DNA from: Modestobacter sp. VKM Ac-2986
Lineage (GTDB): Bacteria > Actinomycetota > Actinomycetes > Mycobacteriales > Geodermatophilaceae
Assembly: GCF_026967795.1 (NCBI RefSeq)
Contig: NZ_JAPVBH010000004.1
Coordinates: forward strand, 248,001-312,000
Length of the DNA stretch: 64,000 bases
Direction: 5' to 3'
Shown here: piece after piece, positions 1-8,490 of the stretch
Layout of the letters: every line of letters starts with the position of its first letter
How positions within the stretch are numbered: the first letter of the stretch is position 1
The notes under the pieces: model-generated
The model's input: the letters and a program-made list of their open reading frames with translations, nothing else
The model's database searches: none
What the model was told of the DNA's origin: nothing
Made by a program: the position numbers and the translations under genes

Positions 1-530
1 AGCAGGAAGCCGGTCGCGAACGTGGCCACGATGCCGCCGAGGGTGCCGATGCCCGACAGCCGGCCGACCACCGACCCGGTCTCGGCGAGGCTGCCCAGCT
101 GCAGGGCCACCACCATCGGCGGCACGGCCGACAGCAGCGCCGCCGGGACGACGACCGCGACCGCGGCCAGCAGCAGGACGTTGCCCGCCGCGGCGCCGGT
201 GAGCAGCTCGCCGGCGAACCGCACCAGCGGCAGGACCGCGACCACCAGCGCGCCACCGGCGACCAGCAGCGGGGCGATCAGCCGGCGCGGGTCGGTGCGG
301 TCGGCCGCGGCACCGCCGGCCCAGGCGCCGATCGCGATGGCGGCCAGCGCGAACCCGATGATCGCGGTGTTGGTCTGCAGGGTGATGCCGACGTAGGGGG
401 CGATCAGCCGCAGCCCCACCACCTCGAGCACCAGCACCGCGCCCGAGGACAGGAAGGTGACCACGGCGGCGATCCAGTCCGGCAGCGCCCGGGAGGCAGT
501 GGGCGCGTCCGGCGGTGTCGTGCTCGCCAC
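1..530 (-). CDS. fused MFS/spermidine synthase-like membrane protein (3' part missing)
   Basis: The window cuts this gene; only the N-terminal ~176 residues are visible. Translating the complement from GTG at 530 gives a chain of hydrophobic helices, including a stretch around LRLIAPYVGI and IGAWAGGAAADR. This is typical of the transmembrane half of spermidine-synthase-like proteins that carry an MFS-type membrane domain; the catalytic domain would lie outside the window. The gene follows the YedK-like gene with a 2-bp gap, so the two are probably co-transcribed. A polyamine substrate is not proven for this family; a plain MFS transporter is the alternative. Start chosen as the first GTG after the upstream stop. 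Confidence 0.6.
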   Translation of the reverse strand, partial: MASTTPPDAPTASRALPDWIAAVVTFLSSGAVLVLEVVGLRLIAPYVGITLQTNTAIIGFALAAIAIGAWAGGAAADRTDPRRLIAPLLVAGGALVVAVLPLVRFAGELLTGAAAGNVLLLAAVAVVVPAALLSAVPPMVVALQLGSLAETGSVVGRLSGIGTLGGIVATFATGFL

Positions 531-532
531 GG

Positions 533-1279
533 TCAGAAGAGAGCCGGCTGGTCGGCCGGCTCGCTGACCTGCTCCTGGCGGGCGGTGAGCTGCGGCCCGT
601 TGTTCGCCACGTTGCCCACGGCGGCACCCACCGGCCGGATCTCCAGCCGTTCGACGTACTCCGGTGGCGTCGGTGCCGCCACCTCCGTGACGTCCTGCCG
701 GGCGGGGTCGAGCCAGTCCGCCCACCGGTCGCGGGGCAGCACCAGCGGCATCCGCGGGTGCACCTCGGCCAGCGCGCCCACGGCGGGGGCGGTCACCACG
801 GTGCAGGTGTACAACCGGTCCTCCCCGCGGCCCCAGACCTCCCAGAGGCCGGCGAAGGCCAGTCCGCTGCCGTCCTGCGGCGTCACGAAGTACGGCTGCT
901 TGCCCGGGGCGTCCTGCCGGGGCGCCCACTCGTACCAGCCGTCGGCCGGGACCAGGCAGCGGCGGCTGGCCGCGGCGGTGCGGAAGGCGGGCTTCTCGGT
1001 CAGCGACTCGACCCGGGCGTTGAGCATCCGGTTGCCGATCGAGGCGTCCTTGGCCCAGGAGGGCACCAGGCCCCAGCGCACGACCCGCAGCTCGCGGTGC
1101 CCACCGCCGGTGAGCGCCCCCTCGGCGTCCCGCTCCCGCGCGTGCCGGACCACGTACACGCTCTTGGTGGGCGCCACGTTGTGGTCGGCCGGCAGCGGCG
1201 CCTGCCCCTCGGCGGCGACCGCCTCGAACTCGACCACCAGGTCCTCCGGACGGCGGCTGGCGGCGTACCGACCACACAT
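533..1279 (-). CDS. SOS response-associated peptidase (YedK/HMCES family)
   Basis: A 248-residue SRAP-domain protein. The family covalently caps abasic sites in single-stranded DNA through the N-terminal cysteine, which must be residue 2 after Met removal. The start at 1279 is therefore set by the motif MCGRY, preceded by a GGGGAGGAG ribosome site, although the frame stays open further upstream. The other expected residues are visible: Asn in NARVES (about 87), Glu in GWYEW (about 117) and His in HPRMP (about 174). It lies upstream of the membrane spermidine-synthase-like gene and divergent from the DUF1905 gene. The M. tuberculosis relative (Rv3226c) also neighbours aroA. Confidence 0.93.
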   Translation of the reverse strand: MCGRYAASRRPEDLVVEFEAVAAEGQAPLPADHNVAPTKSVYVVRHARERDAEGALTGGGHRELRVVRWGLVPSWAKDASIGNRMLNARVESLTEKPAFRTAAASRRCLVPADGWYEWAPRQDAPGKQPYFVTPQDGSGLAFAGLWEVWGRGEDRLYTCTVVTAPAVGALAEVHPRMPLVLPRDRWADWLDPARQDVTEVAAPTPPEYVERLEIRPVGAAVGNVANNGPQLTARQEQVSEPADQPALF

Positions 1280-1398
1280 GACGGCTCCTCCCCGGACCGC
1301 CCCGGTGCAGGTGGCCCGCTGCGAGCGTAGGTGCGGGCACCGACGGGAGCGGTCCGGGCGCTGCCGGGGACGCCGGGGAGGTGCCATCCTCTGCGGCC

Positions 1399-1854
1399 AT
1401 GAGGTTCTCCACGACCGTCGAGCTGGGCGGGAAGACCGCCACCGGCATGGCCGTCCCCGCCGAGGTCGTCGAGGCGCTCGGCGCCGGGAGGAGGCCAGCG
1501 GTCACGGTGACCGTGGGCGGACACACCTACCGGAGCACGATCGCCTCGATGGGCGGGAGGTTCCTCCTGCCGCTGAGCGCCGAGAACCGGACGGCGGCGG
1601 GGCTGGCGGCCGGCGACCCCGTCGAGGTCGACGTCGAGCTCGACGAGGCCCCGCGGGCGGTCGAGGTGCCCGCCGACCTCGCCGCGGCCCTGGACGCCGA
1701 GCCGGCCGCCCGGGCCCGCTTCACCGCACTGTCCTACAGCGCCCAGCGCCGGCACGTGCTGGCGGTCGAGGGCGCGAAGGCCGAGGCCACCCGGCAGCGG
1801 CGGGTGGCCGCCGTGGTCGCCGCGCTCCTCGGCGAGCCGGGCAGGGCAGGATGA
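1399..1854 (+). CDS. DUF1905/YdeI-like domain protein
   Basis: A 151-residue protein in two parts. Residues 1-95 form a small beta-barrel-like DUF1905 domain (repeated V-x-V strands, MGGRFLLPL). The C-terminal third carries the helical YdeI/OmpD-associated signature, with SYSAQRRHVLAVEGAK followed by ETR-like and RR residues. Function is unknown. The ATG at 1399 was preferred to an in-frame ATG at 1381 because the domain starts directly at MRFSTTVEL. Its stop overlaps the aroA start (ATGA at 1851), so it is the first gene of a three-gene overlapping unit with aroA and rsgA. Confidence 0.85.
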   Translation: MRFSTTVELGGKTATGMAVPAEVVEALGAGRRPAVTVTVGGHTYRSTIASMGGRFLLPLSAENRTAAGLAAGDPVEVDVELDEAPRAVEVPADLAAALDAEPAARARFTALSYSAQRRHVLAVEGAKAEATRQRRVAAVVAALLGEPGRAG

Positions 1855-3128
1855 CCGTCATGGTCGAGGTCTGGGCACCCCCGTCGCGCCGCACCCCGGT
1901 GGACGCGGTCGTCGCCCTGCCCGGCTCCAAGTCGCTCACCGCCCGCGCCCTGGTGCTGGCCGCGGTCGCCGCCGGGCCGAGCCGGCTGCTCCGCCCGCTG
2001 CGGGCCCGCGACACCGACCTGATGGCCGCCGGCCTCCGCGCGCTCGGTGTCGGGGTCGCCGAGGACGGCGAGGACTGGCTGGTCACCCCCGGTGAGCTGC
2101 GCGGCCCGGCCGAGGTCGACGCCGGGCTGGCCGGCACCGTGCTGCGCTTCCTGCCCCCGGTGGCCGCGCTGGCGACCGGCCCGGTCCGGCTGGACGGCGA
2201 CCCACGGCTGCGGGACCGGCCGAACGCCGGGCTGATCACCGGCCTGCGCGACCTCGGCGTCCGCATCGACGACGACGGCCGCGGCCGGGCGCCGTTCACC
2301 GTGCACGGCACCGGGGCGGTGCGCGGCGGCCCGGTCACGGTCGACGCCAGCGACTCCAGCCAGGTGGTCTCCGGCCTGCTGCTGGCCGCCGCCCGCTACG
2401 ACGAGGGCGTCGACCTCACCGTCGCCGGCAGCCTGCCCTCGCTCCCCCATGTGCAGATGACCGTGCGCACGCTGGCCGAGCACGGGGTGCAGGTCACCGC
2501 CACCGACGGCGGCTGGCGGGTCGCCCCCGGACCGATCGCACCGCTGGACCGGGTGGTCGAGCCCGACCTGTCCAACGCCGCCCCGTTCCTCGGCGCGGCG
2601 CTGGTCACCGGCGGCCGGGTCACCGTGCGCGACTGGCCCACCGACACCACCCAGCCCGGCGCCCAGCTGGACCGGCTGCTCACCGCGATGGGCGCCGACG
2701 TCGTCCGCACGGACCTCGGCCTGCAGGTGACCGGAGGGAGGCGGATCGCACCGCTGGACGCCGACCTCGGCGAGGTCGGTGAGCTGACCCCGGTCCTCGC
2801 CGCGCTGTGCGCGCTGGCCGACGGGCCCTCCCGGCTGACCGGCATCGCCCACCTGCGCGGCCACGAGACCGACCGGCTGCAGGCCCTGGACGAGGTGCTC
2901 ACCGCCGTCGGCGCCCGGGTCGAGCAGCTGCCCGACGGGCTGGTCGTCACCCCGGGACCGCGGCGGGCGGCCCGGCTGGACTCCTACGCCGACCACCGGA
3001 TGGTGCACGCGGCGGCGCTGCTCGGGCTGGCGATCGAGGGGGTCGAGGTCAGCGACCCCGGGGCGGTGGCCAAGACGCTGCCCGACTTCACCGACCGCTG
3101 GGCCGCCCTGCTGGGAGCAGCCGCGTGA
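1851..3128 (+). CDS. aroA: 3-phosphoshikimate 1-carboxyvinyltransferase (EPSP synthase)
   Basis: Joins shikimate-3-phosphate and phosphoenolpyruvate in the shikimate pathway, in the cytoplasm. The 425-residue length is normal for the family. Visible signatures are the N-terminal PGSKSLTARALVLA substrate loop, the LAGTVLRFL segment, DASDSSQVVSGLL in the middle and SYADHRMVHA (DHRM about 380) near the C-terminus. The frame is open far upstream, but the ATG at 1851 is supported by the overlap with the preceding stop and by the position of the domain. It overlaps rsgA (GTGA at 3125). The aroA-rsgA pairing is the known actinobacterial arrangement. Confidence 0.97.
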   Translation: MTVMVEVWAPPSRRTPVDAVVALPGSKSLTARALVLAAVAAGPSRLLRPLRARDTDLMAAGLRALGVGVAEDGEDWLVTPGELRGPAEVDAGLAGTVLRFLPPVAALATGPVRLDGDPRLRDRPNAGLITGLRDLGVRIDDDGRGRAPFTVHGTGAVRGGPVTVDASDSSQVVSGLLLAAARYDEGVDLTVAGSLPSLPHVQMTVRTLAEHGVQVTATDGGWRVAPGPIAPLDRVVEPDLSNAAPFLGAALVTGGRVTVRDWPTDTTQPGAQLDRLLTAMGADVVRTDLGLQVTGGRRIAPLDADLGEVGELTPVLAALCALADGPSRLTGIAHLRGHETDRLQALDEVLTAVGARVEQLPDGLVVTPGPRRAARLDSYADHRMVHAAALLGLAIEGVEVSDPGAVAKTLPDFTDRWAALLGAAA

Positions 3129-4144
3129 GCGGGCGGCGGATGGACAGCCGGTCCGACGAGGACGACGTCCGCGTCCGGGCGTCCCGGCACGGCTCCCGCC
3201 CGCGCACCCGCACCCGGCCGGCGCACGAGGAGGCCGTGCCCGGGCTGGTGGTCGCCGTCGACCGCGGCCGGATGACCGTGCGCGTGCAGGGCCCCGAGGG
3301 CACCCCGGTCGAGGTGACCGCCATGCGCGCCCGGGAGCTGGGCAAGCACGGCGTGGTGGTCGGCGACCGGGTGCGCCTGGTCGGTGACACCTCCGGCCGC
3401 ACCGACAGCCTGGCGCGCATCGTCACCATCGCCGACCGGGTCACCTCGCTGCGCCGCACCGCCGACGACACCGACCCGACCGAGCGCATCGTGGTCGCCA
3501 ACGCCGACCAGCTGGTGGTGGTCACCTCGATCGCCGACCCGGAGCCCGCGCTGGGCTTCCTCGACCGGTGCCTGGTCGCCGCCTACGCCGGTGGGCTCAC
3601 CCCGCTGCTGGTGCTCACCAAGAACGACCTGGCCAGCGCCCAGCCGCTGCTGGACCGCTACGCCGGCCTGGACGTCGACGCGGTGCCGATGTCCCCCGAG
3701 GCCCCGCTGGAGGACCTCGTCGCGCGCCTGCGGGACAAGACGAGCGTGCTGGTCGGGCAGTCCGGGGTGGGCAAGTCCACCCTGTTCAACCGGCTGGTGC
3801 CCGGCGCCTTCCGGGCCACCGGCGACGTCAGCAAGATCGGCAAGGGCCGGCACACGTCGTCCTCGGCGGTGCTGCTGGACCTGCCCGGCGGCGGCACGCT
3901 CATCGACACCCCCGGGATCCGCTCCTTCGGCCTGGCGCACGTCACCGCCGGGGACGTGCTGGCCGCCTTCGACGACCTGGCCGAGGCCTCGACCGACTGC
4001 CCGCCGATGTGCGGGCACACCCCCGAGGACCCCGGCTGCGCCCTCGACCCGTGGGCCGCCGCCGGCCCGCCGGCCCGCCGCGAGCGCCTGGCCAGCTTCC
4101 GCCGCCTGCTCGCCGCCGTCGGCCAGCTCACCCCCGGTCACTGA
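3125..4144 (+). CDS. rsgA: ribosome small subunit-dependent GTPase A
   Basis: A circularly permuted GTPase that acts late in 30S subunit maturation. Domain order fits RsgA: an OB-fold region (about 40-120), then G4 (TKND, about 164) ahead of G1 (GQSGVGKST, about 210-218) and G3 (DTPGIRSFG, about 260), and a C-terminal zinc knuckle with CPPMCGH and a later Cys. The GTG at 3125 overlaps the aroA stop; the ATG five codons later is an alternative. At 339 residues the length is normal. The stop codon runs directly into a triple copy of the 3'-end repeat element described below. Confidence 0.95.
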   Translation: MSGRRMDSRSDEDDVRVRASRHGSRPRTRTRPAHEEAVPGLVVAVDRGRMTVRVQGPEGTPVEVTAMRARELGKHGVVVGDRVRLVGDTSGRTDSLARIVTIADRVTSLRRTADDTDPTERIVVANADQLVVVTSIADPEPALGFLDRCLVAAYAGGLTPLLVLTKNDLASAQPLLDRYAGLDVDAVPMSPEAPLEDLVARLRDKTSVLVGQSGVGKSTLFNRLVPGAFRATGDVSKIGKGRHTSSSAVLLDLPGGGTLIDTPGIRSFGLAHVTAGDVLAAFDDLAEASTDCPPMCGHTPEDPGCALDPWAAAGPPARRERLASFRRLLAAVGQLTPGH

Positions 4145-4310
4145 AGAAGGACCCCCCTGCCCCCCACCACTCGCAAGCTCGCGGCGGGCCCCTGCAGGGA
4201 GGCCGACGGGGCCCGCGCCGAGCTGGCGAGGCGTGGGGGGAGAGGGGGTCCTTCGTCTCGCCCCCCACCACTCGCTCCGCTCGCGGCGGGACCCTGCGAG
4301 GGGGCCGTCA
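4142..4310. repeat. triple copy of GC-rich 3'-end repeat element between convergent genes
   Basis: Fills the whole gap between rsgA and the convergent peptidase gene. Copy one (about 4142-4202, plus) starts at the rsgA stop with TGAAGAAGGACC. Copy two (about 4203-4255) is inverted. Copy three (about 4256-4310, plus) ends at the complement of the peptidase stop. Each has C-rich GGACCCCCT and GGGGGCC-type ends flanking a core like CTCGCTCCGCTCGCGGCGGG, so each can fold into a strong hairpin and probably works as a bidirectional terminator. Related copies lie at 15724, 25035, 49007, 57582 and 59506. Confidence 0.8.
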
Positions 4311-5039
4311 GAGCTGTCTGGGGACCAGAGGGCGTTCGAGGAAGCCGCCCTCGCCGTCGGGGTCGACGCGCCAGGCGCGGGCGCCGCGGCGGGCGGTGAC
4401 CGTCTCGGCCAGTGCGGTGCCCAGGTAGTACAGGCCGACGCCGTCCTCGGTGGCGTAGCCGCCGGGCAGCTCCCCCGCGGCCACCATCTGCCGGTAGGCC
4501 GCGCGCCGGGGCAGGTCGGTGAGGTCGTCGTGCACCGCGTTGCTGTGCGGGACCAGCCCGAGGCCCTCGGTGAAGGGGGCCAGCCGCTCCGACCACGCGT
4601 CGGTGGGGCCGCCCACGTGCCAGCACAGGCTGCCCGCGCTCGGGCCGGCCAGCACGACGCCGGCCTCCCAGCACTCGCGCAGCAGCGTGGTGAGCCCGTG
4701 CGCCCGCCACACCGCCATCAGGTTGACCACGCTGCCGCCCTCGACGAGGACGACGTCCTGGGTCAGCAGGTGGGTCCGCAGGTCGGGCAGGCTCGGCCGC
4801 GGGAACAGCGCCAGCACGCTGAGGACGACGTCCTCCCGGCCGCCCAGCACGCGCTCGTAGGCCGAGACCGCGGCCGGGTCGTCGCCGACCGCCGTGGGCA
4901 GGTAGCACAGCCGCACCGGCCCGGGCTCCGCGCGGCGGGCCGCGCCGAGGGCGAGCAGGTGCTCCAGCAGCGGGCGGTTGCCGCGCTCGCCCGGCCGGGG
5001 CTCCAGCACGCCGGAGAAGGCGAACACCTGCCGGCGCAT
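4308..5039 (-). CDS. peptidase S51 / dipeptidase E-like protein
   Basis: A 243-residue class I glutamine-amidotransferase-fold protein of the peptidase S51 type. The nucleophile elbow is GPSAGSLCWH (Ser about 124), preceded by VLVEGGSVVNLM, the typical GG-N motif of the family. Members hydrolyse small Asp-containing or other peptides; the substrate here cannot be told. The ATG at 5039 overlaps the stop of the upstream regulator gene (ATGA), so the two are co-transcribed. The frame is open upstream to 5900, but that part is a shadow of the regulator. Confidence 0.85.
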   Translation of the reverse strand: MRRQVFAFSGVLEPRPGERGNRPLLEHLLALGAARRAEPGPVRLCYLPTAVGDDPAAVSAYERVLGGREDVVLSVLALFPRPSLPDLRTHLLTQDVVLVEGGSVVNLMAVWRAHGLTTLLRECWEAGVVLAGPSAGSLCWHVGGPTDAWSERLAPFTEGLGLVPHSNAVHDDLTDLPRRAAYRQMVAAGELPGGYATEDGVGLYYLGTALAETVTARRGARAWRVDPDGEGGFLERPLVPRQL

Positions 5040-5575
5040 CAGACCGCCACGTACCCACCGCTGCGCCAGTAGACGCCGGCGTCCCGGCTGAGCAGCCCCT
5101 CGTCCACCAGGTACCGGCGCAGCGCCGCGACGTCGGGGTGCCAGGCGGCGAGCAGCGCGTTGACCTCGCGCTCGGGGTAGCGGACGCCGGGCTCGAAGAC
5201 GTGCACCAGGTGCTCGAGCACGACCAGCCGCTTGGCCCGCTGGGCGGGGACCGACACCAGCCGGCCCTCGCGGACGAAGGCCCGCAGCACGGCGTCCTGG
5301 CCGGGGTCCTCCGACAGCGGCTCGGGGGCCGGCGCGCTGGCCGCGGCCGCCCGGGCGGCCTCGCCGAAGCGCTCGGTGTGCAGCAGCAGCGTGTGCCCGT
5401 CGCGGTGCACCAGTCCCGCCCGGGCGAGCCGGCGGGCGGCGAGGGCGACGTCCTTCAGCGACAGGTCGGTGGCCGCGGCGACGTCGGAGATCGTGGTCGC
5501 GCCCAGCGCGAGGGCGGCCACCACCTTCAGCCGCACCGGATCGGCCAGCAGCCCGACGATCGTCCCGGCCTCCAT
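5039..5575 (-). CDS. ArsR-like winged-helix regulator with DUF2087 domain
   Basis: A 178-residue protein. Residues 1-70 form an ArsR-type winged helix (LLADPVRLKVVAALAL, then a recognition helix TDLSLKDVALAARRLARAG). Residues 95-178 match DUF2087, a domain commonly fused to such helix-turn-helix parts (YPEREVNALLAAWHPDVAALRRYLVDEGLLSR). It probably controls its own operon with the overlapping S51 peptidase gene. The signal sensed is unknown; no ArsR metal cysteines are present. The start lies 6 nt behind a TACCGT -10-like hexamer on the minus strand, so the mRNA may be leaderless. Confidence 0.85.
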   Translation of the reverse strand: MEAGTIVGLLADPVRLKVVAALALGATTISDVAAATDLSLKDVALAARRLARAGLVHRDGHTLLLHTERFGEAARAAAASAPAPEPLSEDPGQDAVLRAFVREGRLVSVPAQRAKRLVVLEHLVHVFEPGVRYPEREVNALLAAWHPDVAALRRYLVDEGLLSRDAGVYWRSGGYVAV

Positions 5576-5640
5576 GACACGACGGTATCCGGGCCGGGCA
5601 CGGAGGGTCGGCAGGCCCGCTGCGGGGTAGGACGGCGGGC
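5576..5640. promoter_or_regulatory. divergent leaderless-type promoters
   Basis: The 65-bp gap between the divergent regulator (minus) and DUF2795 (plus) genes contains TACCGT at 5587-5582 on the minus strand, 6 nt before the regulator ATG. On the plus strand TAGGAC at 5628-5633 stands 7 nt before the DUF2795 ATG. This spacing puts transcription starts on or next to the start codons. Neither gene has a clear Shine-Dalgarno site. This is an inference from spacing only. Confidence 0.55.
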
Positions 5641-5826
5641 ATGGTGAGCCCGATCGACATCCAGAAGGCCCTGTCCGGCATCGAGTACCCCGCCAAGCGG
5701 GACGACGTGGTCAAGCACGCCGAGTCCCAGGGCGGTGGCGACGACGTCCTCGAGGCCCTGAAGGGCATCGACGACCAGGAGTACGACACCCCCGCAGCCG
5801 TCAGCAAGGCCGTCTTCAAGGACTGA
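5641..5826 (+). CDS. DUF2795 small protein
   Basis: A 61-residue protein with the DUF2795 pattern: SPIDIQKALSGIEYPAKRDDVVKHAES, then DDVLEALKGIDDQEYDTPAAVSKAV. Such proteins are common in actinobacteria and have no established function; the pattern of short helices suggests a DNA- or protein-binding module. It is a single gene between the divergent regulator and hisN. It is probably translated from a leaderless message. Confidence 0.85.
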   Translation: MVSPIDIQKALSGIEYPAKRDDVVKHAESQGGGDDVLEALKGIDDQEYDTPAAVSKAVFKD

Positions 5827-5898
5827 ACGAGGAGCCCGTTCCAGCTCGTCGCCGTCGTCGGGCGGGGCCGCTGCGGCCCCGCCCGATAGGTTCGGTCC

Positions 5899-6717
5899 AT
5901 GACGGCTGGCCAGCGGGGTTACAACGAGGACATGCGCCTGGCGCACGTGCTGGCCGACCAGGCCGACGCGATCAGCCTGGAGCGGTTCCGTGCGCAGGAC
6001 CTCAAGGTCGACACCAAGCCCGACCTCACGCCGGTCACCGACGCCGACCACCGGGTCGAGGAGCAGCTGCGCATCACGCTGTCCCGCGCCCGCACCCGGG
6101 ACGCCGTGCTGGGCGAGGAGTTCGGCAGCACCGGCCGCGGCGACCGTCGCTGGGTCATCGACCCGATCGACGGGACGAAGAACTTCGTCCGCGGCGTCCC
6201 GGTGTGGGCCACGCTCATCGCCCTGCTCGAGGGCGACGTCCCGGTGGTGGGGCTGGTCTCGGCCCCCGCGCTCAACCGGCGCTGGTGGGCCGCCGCGGGC
6301 ACCGGCGCCTGGACCGGTCGCCGGCTGGAGAACGCCACCCGCTGCACCGTGTCGGAGGTGGGCGACCTCGCCGACGCGAGCCTGTCGTACTCGTCGCTGT
6401 CGGGCTGGGAGGAGCGCGACCTCCTGGAGCCCTTCCTCGACCTCACCCGGTCGGTCTGGCGCACCCGCGCCTACGGCGACTTCTGGAGCTACATGATGGT
6501 GGCCGAGGGCGCCGTCGACGTGGCCTGCGAGCCCGAGGTCTCGCTGTGGGACCTGGCCGCCCTCGACGTCATCGTGCGCGAGGCCGGCGGGGCGTTCACC
6601 GACCTCTCCGGCACGGCCGGACCCGCCGGTGGCAGCGCGGTGGCCAGCAACGGCGTGCTGCACCCCGACGTGCTGACGGCGCTCGCCCCCCGGGAGGGAC
6701 GAGCGCCGTCGGTGTAG
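5899..6717 (+). CDS. hisN: histidinol-phosphatase, inositol monophosphatase type
   Basis: A 272-residue Mg-dependent phosphatase of the inositol monophosphatase fold. Visible metal and active-site motifs are LGEEFG (about 71-76), DPIDGTKNF (88-96) and WDLAALDVIVREAGG near residue 213. In actinobacteria this group carries out the histidinol-phosphate dephosphorylation step of histidine synthesis, so hisN is the best name; an inositol- or fructose-phosphate activity cannot be excluded from sequence. TAGGTT at 5887-5892 ends 6 nt before the ATG, so the mRNA is likely leaderless. Converges on the small gene at 6728. Confidence 0.88.
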   Translation: MTAGQRGYNEDMRLAHVLADQADAISLERFRAQDLKVDTKPDLTPVTDADHRVEEQLRITLSRARTRDAVLGEEFGSTGRGDRRWVIDPIDGTKNFVRGVPVWATLIALLEGDVPVVGLVSAPALNRRWWAAAGTGAWTGRRLENATRCTVSEVGDLADASLSYSSLSGWEERDLLEPFLDLTRSVWRTRAYGDFWSYMMVAEGAVDVACEPEVSLWDLAALDVIVREAGGAFTDLSGTAGPAGGSAVASNGVLHPDVLTALAPREGRAPSV

Positions 6718-6727
6718 CGCTACCGGG

Positions 6728-6910
6728 TCAGCGGACCGGGCCGGACCCGGTGCCGCGGCCGCCCTGGAGACGCCGGCGGACGTCCTCGATCTTGGCCCGG
6801 TTCTTCGGGTCCTTGGCGAACTCCTGGGCCTTGCTCGTCGCCTGACGGACGACCTGCTGGCCCTTCGGGCTGTTCGCGAACTGGATGACCTTGTTCAACA
6901 GCGACGCCAC
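6728..6910 (-). CDS. small basic protein, unknown function
   Basis: A 60-residue protein beginning MASLLNKVIQFANSPKG and continuing as a Lys/Arg-rich helix (QATSKAQEFAKDPKNRAKIEDVRRRL) with a Gly/Arg tail. The amphipathic, basic composition and the position between hisN and the kinase gene suggest a genuine small gene. I recognise it only as a type of conserved short actinobacterial protein without known role. The ATG at 6910 fits the helix start. It may share a message with the upstream kinase gene, 95 bp away. Confidence 0.7.
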   Translation of the reverse strand: MASLLNKVIQFANSPKGQQVVRQATSKAQEFAKDPKNRAKIEDVRRRLQGGRGTGSGPVR

Positions 6911-7005
6911 GACGCGTCCACCCCCTCATGCTCCGGAGAGCCCCTCACGGGCCCCGCTCGTCGATGTCAACGGTGACAGCCGCCGAGTCGTTCCGCTCGG
7001 TGAGC

Positions 7006-8403
7006 TCAGGTCCGCGCGGCCCACCGCTCCCGGACGACGGCCGCCGCGGCCTGCTCCCGGGGCTCGACCACCGGGTCCCCGACCCGCTGCGGCACCAGGT
7101 CGAGGCCCACCCCGCGGGCGGCGAGCACCGCGGCGCCGGCGGCCGAGGCGCTGCGCACCTGCACGTGCTGCACCGGTCGGCCCAGCACGTCGGCCAGCAG
7201 CTGCTGGACGCCGGGATCCCGGGCACCGCCGCCGGTGAGCACGACCAGCTCGTCGTCCCCCGGCCCGAGCAGGTCCAGTCCGGCGGCCACCGCGCAGACC
7301 ACGCCCTCCAGCGCCGCGCGGGCCAGGTCGGCGCGGGTGGTGCCGGCCGACAGCCCGGTCCAGCTGCCCCGCGCCCCCGGGCCGGCCACGCCGCCGCGCT
7401 CCCCGGTGAGGAACGGCGCGAAGGACACCCCGCCGGCTCCGAGCGGCGACGCCGCGAGGCTGCCGGCCAGCCCAGCCCAGTCCAGGCCCAGGACGCCGCC
7501 CACCCAGGACCACGCCGTGCCGGCGTTCTGCAGCGCCGCCATGGCGTACCAGCCGTCCTCGGCGTCGGCGAAGCAGTGGACGACGGGGTCTGCCGCCGGT
7601 GCCGGTGCCACCCGGGGCCGCAGCAGCTGCGCGCCGGACCCGAGGTTGACCTGCACCCCGCGCCCGGTGCCGGCGGCCAGCAGCGCCAGCGGGGTGTCGG
7701 CGCCGCCCACGACGACCGGGGTGTCCCCGCCGAGCAGCCCGGTGGTGCCGACGACCTCGTGCCCCGGCCGGACCGCCGGAAGCAGCCCCGCGTCGACCCC
7801 GGCGGCGGCGGTGGCGGCCGCCGACCAGCGCTCGCGCGGGACGTCCCACAGCAGGGTCGCCGAGGCGTCGCTGCGGTCGGTCACGGCCGGGTCGGCGCCG
7901 GGCACCAGGGCGGCGCGGACGGCGTCCTTGGGCAGCAGCACCGTGGCCGCGCGGGCCACCAGCCCGGGCTCGTGCGCGGCGAGCCAGGCCAGCAGCGGCC
8001 CGGTCATGCCGGCCGCCAGCGGGTTGGCCAGCGCGGCCCGGTCACCGGCGGGGAGCTCCCGCCACCGCTGCAGCTCTGCCGTGGCGCGCTGGTCGGGCCA
8101 CAGCAGCGCCGGCGCCAGCGCGGCACCGGCCGCGTCGACCAGCACCGCGCCGTGCATCTGGCCGGACAGCCCGAGCGCGGCGACCGGACGGCCCCCGAGC
8201 CGGTGGACCAGCGCGGTCCGGGCGTCGTCCAGGGCGCGCAGCCAGACCTCGACCGCGGTCTGCGCCCAGCCCGGTCGCGGCCGGTCGACGTCGTAGGCCG
8301 CCTCGCTCTCGGCGACCACCAGCCCGGCGTCGTCCAGGGCCGCCAGCTTCAGCCCGCTGGTGCCGAGGTCGGCCCCCACCACGACCGCGTCGGTCGTGGT
8401 CAC
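7006..8403 (-). CDS. FGGY-family carbohydrate kinase, xylulokinase-like
   Basis: A 465-residue sugar kinase with the FGGY/actin-type fold. The N-terminal phosphate loop is GADLGTSGLKLAALD (10-24). LSGQMHGAVLVD (about 79-90) is the typical XylB substrate segment. The C-terminal half has VNLGSGAQLL and the adenosine-binding VLTGGGARDPGVQQLLADVL. The length fits xylulokinase, which phosphorylates D-xylulose to feed the pentose phosphate pathway. No xylose isomerase or transporter genes are next to it, so the substrate is uncertain. The start is GTG (VTTTDAVVVG). Confidence 0.83.
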   Translation of the reverse strand: MTTTDAVVVGADLGTSGLKLAALDDAGLVVAESEAAYDVDRPRPGWAQTAVEVWLRALDDARTALVHRLGGRPVAALGLSGQMHGAVLVDAAGAALAPALLWPDQRATAELQRWRELPAGDRAALANPLAAGMTGPLLAWLAAHEPGLVARAATVLLPKDAVRAALVPGADPAVTDRSDASATLLWDVPRERWSAAATAAAGVDAGLLPAVRPGHEVVGTTGLLGGDTPVVVGGADTPLALLAAGTGRGVQVNLGSGAQLLRPRVAPAPAADPVVHCFADAEDGWYAMAALQNAGTAWSWVGGVLGLDWAGLAGSLAASPLGAGGVSFAPFLTGERGGVAGPGARGSWTGLSAGTTRADLARAALEGVVCAVAAGLDLLGPGDDELVVLTGGGARDPGVQQLLADVLGRPVQHVQVRSASAAGAAVLAARGVGLDLVPQRVGDPVVEPREQAAAAVVRERWAART

Positions 8404-8490
8404 GGCAGCCCCGCGCCGCGGGCGGACCGGAGCAGTGTCATGCGGTGATCCTGGCCCCGCCCGCGCGCCGGCCGCGACGCCGGGTCGCGG